A stretch of 64,000 nt of DNA, from contig NZ_JAUCGR010000003.1 of the NCBI RefSeq assembly GCF_030362815.1, positions 248,001 through 312,000 of the forward strand, in the 5' to 3' direction. The position numbers were made by a program, and so were the translations under genes. This DNA comes from Cellulomonas edaphi (GTDB taxonomy: Bacteria > Actinomycetota > Actinomycetes > Actinomycetales > Cellulomonadaceae). Shown in pieces: positions 61,790-64,000 of this stretch (position 1 is its first letter; every line of letters starts with the position of its first letter). Below the pieces are notes generated by a model. It saw only the letters and a program-made list of their open reading frames with translations. It was not told the origin of the DNA and did no database searches.

Positions 61790-62373
61790 GCGCTCTCCGC
61801 GAGGAGGTCGTCGATGACGCCGCGCAGGGTGGAGGCGTCGGCGATCCCGAGGATGCGGGCGCCCACCTTCCCCTCGCGGTCGAGCACGACCGTGGTCGGC
61901 ACGGCGTTGATGGGGACGACGCCCTGCAGCGCGGCGACGGCCGCACCGGTGTTGTCCTTGATGCTCGGGTACGGGACGTCGTACTTGCGCGCGAACGCGT
62001 CCGCGTCGGCGGCCTCGTCGGTGCCGTTCAGGCCGATCACGTGCACGCCCTGGTTCGCGTAGTCGTTGGCGACGCCCACCAGGTCGCTCGCCTCGGCGCG
62101 GCACGGCGGGCAGTTGGCGTACCAGGTGTTGACGACGACGACGTCGCCGAGCCAGTCGGCGACGTCCTGCTGCTTGCCGGCGAAGTCCGTGCCCTGGAGC
62201 GCGACCGGTCCCTTGCGGTCACCCGCGGGCCACGTCTTGACGGCGCCGTCGCTCGAGACGAAGCCCTGGTTGCTGACGTCGTTCGAGCCCTGCCCGTCGT
62301 CGCTGCAGCCCGCCAGCACGCCGGCCGCCAGGCCCGCCGTGAGCACGGCTGCGGCGAGGATCCGTGCGCGCAT
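61786..62373 (-). CDS. resA: TlpA/ResA-family thiol-disulfide lipoprotein
   Basis: 195 residues from the ATG at 62373 (GGGGG 7 nt upstream; a GTG at 62379 overlaps the previous stop). Lipobox LAGC at 20-23, then a thioredoxin fold with active site NTWYANCPPCRAEASD (Cys88-Pro-Pro-Cys91; CEPC is usual in ResA) and the cis-Pro region INAVPTTVVLD. Reduces the heme-binding cysteines of apocytochrome c. First of the resA-ccdA-resB-ccsB set, which follows the phosphatase gene. Confidence 0.93.
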   Translation of the reverse strand: MRARILAAAVLTAGLAAGVLAGCSDDGQGSNDVSNQGFVSSDGAVKTWPAGDRKGPVALQGTDFAGKQQDVADWLGDVVVVNTWYANCPPCRAEASDLVGVANDYANQGVHVIGLNGTDEAADADAFARKYDVPYPSIKDNTGAAVAALQGVVPINAVPTTVVLDREGKVGARILGIADASTLRGVIDDLLAESA

Positions 62374-62375
62374 GC

Positions 62376-63026
62376 TCACGCCCCCGCCACGGTCGAGGCG
62401 CCGGGCAGCAGGTGGGCGGCCGGCTCGGCGTAGCCGATGCCCACCAGGCGGTCGTCGTCGAACGTGAGGCTGGTGAGGCTGGCGAGCGAGCACTGCCGCT
62501 TGCGCGGGTCGTGCCACAGGCGACGCTGCTCGGCGGACAGGCGCGTGACCCACACGGGCAGCTGGTGGCTCACCAGGACGACCTCGTGCCCGCGGCCCAC
62601 CTCACGCGCTGAGGCGACGGCCGCCATCATCCGGGCGGCCTGGTCCTTGTAGGCCTCGCCCCAGGACGGCCGGAACGGGTTGCGCAGGTACGGCCAGTGC
62701 TGCGGGTGGCGCAGCGAGCCGTCGCCCACGCCGAACGTCATGCCCTCGAAGTGGTTGCCCGCCTCGATGAGGCGCGGGTCGGTGCCGACCTCGAGGCCGA
62801 ACGCGGCCGCGATGGGCGCGGCGGTCTCCTGCGCGCGCTGCAGCGGCGAGGCGATCACGGCGACCACGTCGTGCGGGCGGGCGGGGTCGGCGAAGTGCTC
62901 GGCGACGGCCCGCGCCATCTCCTGGCCGCGCTCGGAGAGTCGGTAGCCCGGCAGCCGGCCGTACAGGACGCCCTCGGGGTTGTGGACCTCGCCGTGGCGC
63001 ATGAGGTGGACGGTCGTGGCAACCAT
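62376..63026 (-). CDS. histidine phosphatase family protein (phosphoglycerate mutase-like)
   Basis: 216 residues. RHG motif in TVHLMRHGEVHNPEG, second catalytic region VIASPLQRAQETAAPIA and HEVVLVSHQLPVWV (second His). Broad-specificity phosphatases of this fold act on sugar phosphates and related substrates. Overlaps resA by 3-4 nt and is conserved upstream of res genes in actinobacteria. Substrate not decidable. Confidence 0.88.
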   Translation of the reverse strand: MVATTVHLMRHGEVHNPEGVLYGRLPGYRLSERGQEMARAVAEHFADPARPHDVVAVIASPLQRAQETAAPIAAAFGLEVGTDPRLIEAGNHFEGMTFGVGDGSLRHPQHWPYLRNPFRPSWGEAYKDQAARMMAAVASAREVGRGHEVVLVSHQLPVWVTRLSAEQRRLWHDPRKRQCSLASLTSLTFDDDRLVGIGYAEPAAHLLPGASTVAGA

Positions 63027-63066
63027 GCGGGTCAGTCTCCCCTACGCCGCTGTGTGCCGGATGCGC

Positions 63067-63639
63067 TCAGTCCAGATTTGCGGCGTGACACGGGCCACTG
63101 ACCAGGTGGTCGCGCACCGTCTGCATCGCGTCGCCGAGCGCCCGGAACTGCTCGGGCGTGAGGACGTCGACCAGGTGGTCCCGCACCGACTGGACGTGCG
63201 GCGGCGCGGCCGCCACCAACGTGGTCCAGCCGAGCTCGGTCATGGTGCACTCGACGCCGCGCGCGTCCGCGGAGCACGCCGAGCGCACCACGAGCCCGCG
63301 CTCCTCCATGCGCCGCACGGTGTGCGTCAGGCGGCTGCGCGAGTGCGCGAGGTCGTCGGCCAGCCCGGACATCCGCTGCGTGCGGTCGGGCGCCTCCGAG
63401 AGGCGCACGAGCACCTCGTACTCATGCGCGGAGAGCCCGGAGCTCGCGTCGAGCTCGTGGGCGATGACGTCGAACAGGCGGATGGTGGCGTCGCGGTAGG
63501 CGCGCCAGTCCTTCTGCTCCTGCTCGGTGAGCCACTGGACGGGCTGGGGGCCGGGCTCCGGGGTCGCCTCGGTCGCGCCCGCAGCGGGCGTGCTCTCGGT
63601 CACAGGGTCGAGCGCGCCGAGCGTGGGGGTGGTGCCCAT
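63067..63639 (-). CDS. MarR-family regulator
   Basis: 190 residues from the ATG at 63639 (GGAGG 9 nt upstream); residues 1-35 are a polar tail. wHTH: GLSAHEYEVLVRLSEAPDRT, RMSGLADDLAHSRSRLTHTV and RMEERGLVVRSACSADARG are typical MarR recognition and wing segments. Divergent from a YceI-family gene across an AT-rich, repeat-bearing gap, so it likely controls both. Ligand unknown. Confidence 0.9.
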   Translation of the reverse strand: MGTTPTLGALDPVTESTPAAGATEATPEPGPQPVQWLTEQEQKDWRAYRDATIRLFDVIAHELDASSGLSAHEYEVLVRLSEAPDRTQRMSGLADDLAHSRSRLTHTVRRMEERGLVVRSACSADARGVECTMTELGWTTLVAAAPPHVQSVRDHLVDVLTPEQFRALGDAMQTVRDHLVSGPCHAANLD

Positions 63640-63679
63640 GGTCGAGGACCTCCGTCCGTCAGGTGTTGCGCATCCGGTG

Positions 63680-63750
63680 CGAGTGTAGTACAAAGTTGAA
63701 CTAACAGTTTTGGTTGATGTTTCAACAAGCCTGACTCGACACGCCTGGAG
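63680..63750. promoter_or_regulatory. AT-rich divergent marR-yceI control region
   Basis: Much lower GC than its surroundings. Inverted arms GTTGAA (63695-63700) and TTCAAC (63721-63726) are 20 bp apart, enclosing further partial repeats (AACTAAC, GTTTTGGTTGATG). A plausible place for MarR binding and two divergent promoters; exact hexamers are uncertain. Confidence 0.4.
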
Positions 63751-63757
63751 GCACCTC

Positions 63758-64000
63758 ATGACCACCACCACGAACGCCGCACTCCCCGCCGAGCTGACCG
63801 CCGGCACCTGGACGCTCGACACGTCGCACACCGAGGCGAGCTTCACGGTGCGCCACGCGGGCATCTCCAAGGTCCGCGGCACGGTCGCCGTCACCGGCGG
63901 CGAGCTGGTCGTGGGCGACGAGCTGCACACCTCCTCGGTCTCCGTGACGCTCGACCCGGCCACGGTCACCACGGGCGACGCGAACCGCGACGGTCACCTC
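63758..64000 (+). CDS. YceI-family protein (cut by window end)
   Basis: First 81 codons only. ATG at 63758 with GGAGG 6 nt upstream. The visible part matches the lipocalin-like YceI fold: AGTWTLDTSHTEASFTVRHAG with the conserved D-x-x-H motif and GTVAVTGGELVV. Family members bind isoprenoid-like molecules; actinobacterial ones lack a signal peptide, as here. Divergent from the MarR gene. Confidence 0.88.
   Translation, partial: MTTTTNAALPAELTAGTWTLDTSHTEASFTVRHAGISKVRGTVAVTGGELVVGDELHTSSVSVTLDPATVTTGDANRDGHL

Overview
The window is a high-GC (roughly 70-75% by eye) actinobacterial chromosome segment. GTG starts, leaderless-looking genes, the gene order tRNA-Trp/secE/nusG/rplK/rplA, a classical menaquinone pathway, System II cytochrome c maturation and an LAxTG-type sorting signal together suggest a Micrococcales member, most plausibly Cellulomonas-like; the genus is an inference. 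No phage, transposase, CRISPR array or rRNA operon was found. Almost everything is ordinary core chromosome, with a few accessory insertions.

Layout. 1-3,000: the rplA-rplK-nusG-secE operon (minus strand) and tRNA-Trp. 3,100-12,300: a PLP aminotransferase, a leucine-rich-variant membrane protein, adenosine deaminase, murB, two tandem paralogous MFS transporters and a divergent LacI regulator with two palindromic operators. 12,300-14,000: two hotdog-fold dehydratases (HadB/HadA-like), rpmG and tRNAs Met, Thr and Tyr. In mycobacteria the had/rpmG/tRNA block directly abuts tRNA-Trp/secE, so this block has been split here by about 9 kb. 14,000-24,200: YajQ, Ohr, a lectin/DUF11 surface protein, HtpX, a ferredoxin-NADP reductase, a secreted modular alpha-amylase, RarD and a PP2C phosphatase.

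24,200-57,600 is a respiration and menaquinone region. A menJ-like reductase heads the 14-gene complex I operon nuoA-N (mostly with 4-8 nt overlaps), followed by a polyprenyl diphosphate synthase (quinone side chain), an RDD-FHA membrane protein and the PP2C phosphatase. Upstream lie menG, menF, an HtrA-like protease, menD, menC, menB, menE and menA. menC and menD sit in a translationally coupled group behind a SugE-type exporter and its TetR regulator. The promoter in front of menJ-nuo carries a Rex-like (NADH/NAD+ sensor) motif and a second inverted repeat. NuoG has lost all four ligands of the accessory N7 iron-sulfur cluster.

57,600-64,000: small membrane proteins, the cytochrome c maturation set resC(ccsB)-resB-ccdA-resA, a histidine phosphatase, a MarR regulator and a divergent YceI protein cut by the window end. 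Complex I passes electrons to menaquinone made by the men genes, and the cytochrome c system matures downstream carriers, so much of the right two thirds serves one electron-transport chain.

The largest non-coding stretch (46,894-47,681, between convergent menF and the HtrA-like gene) holds four diverged copies of an 89-bp GC-rich repeat that I do not recognise. It is the best candidate in this window for an undescribed element.
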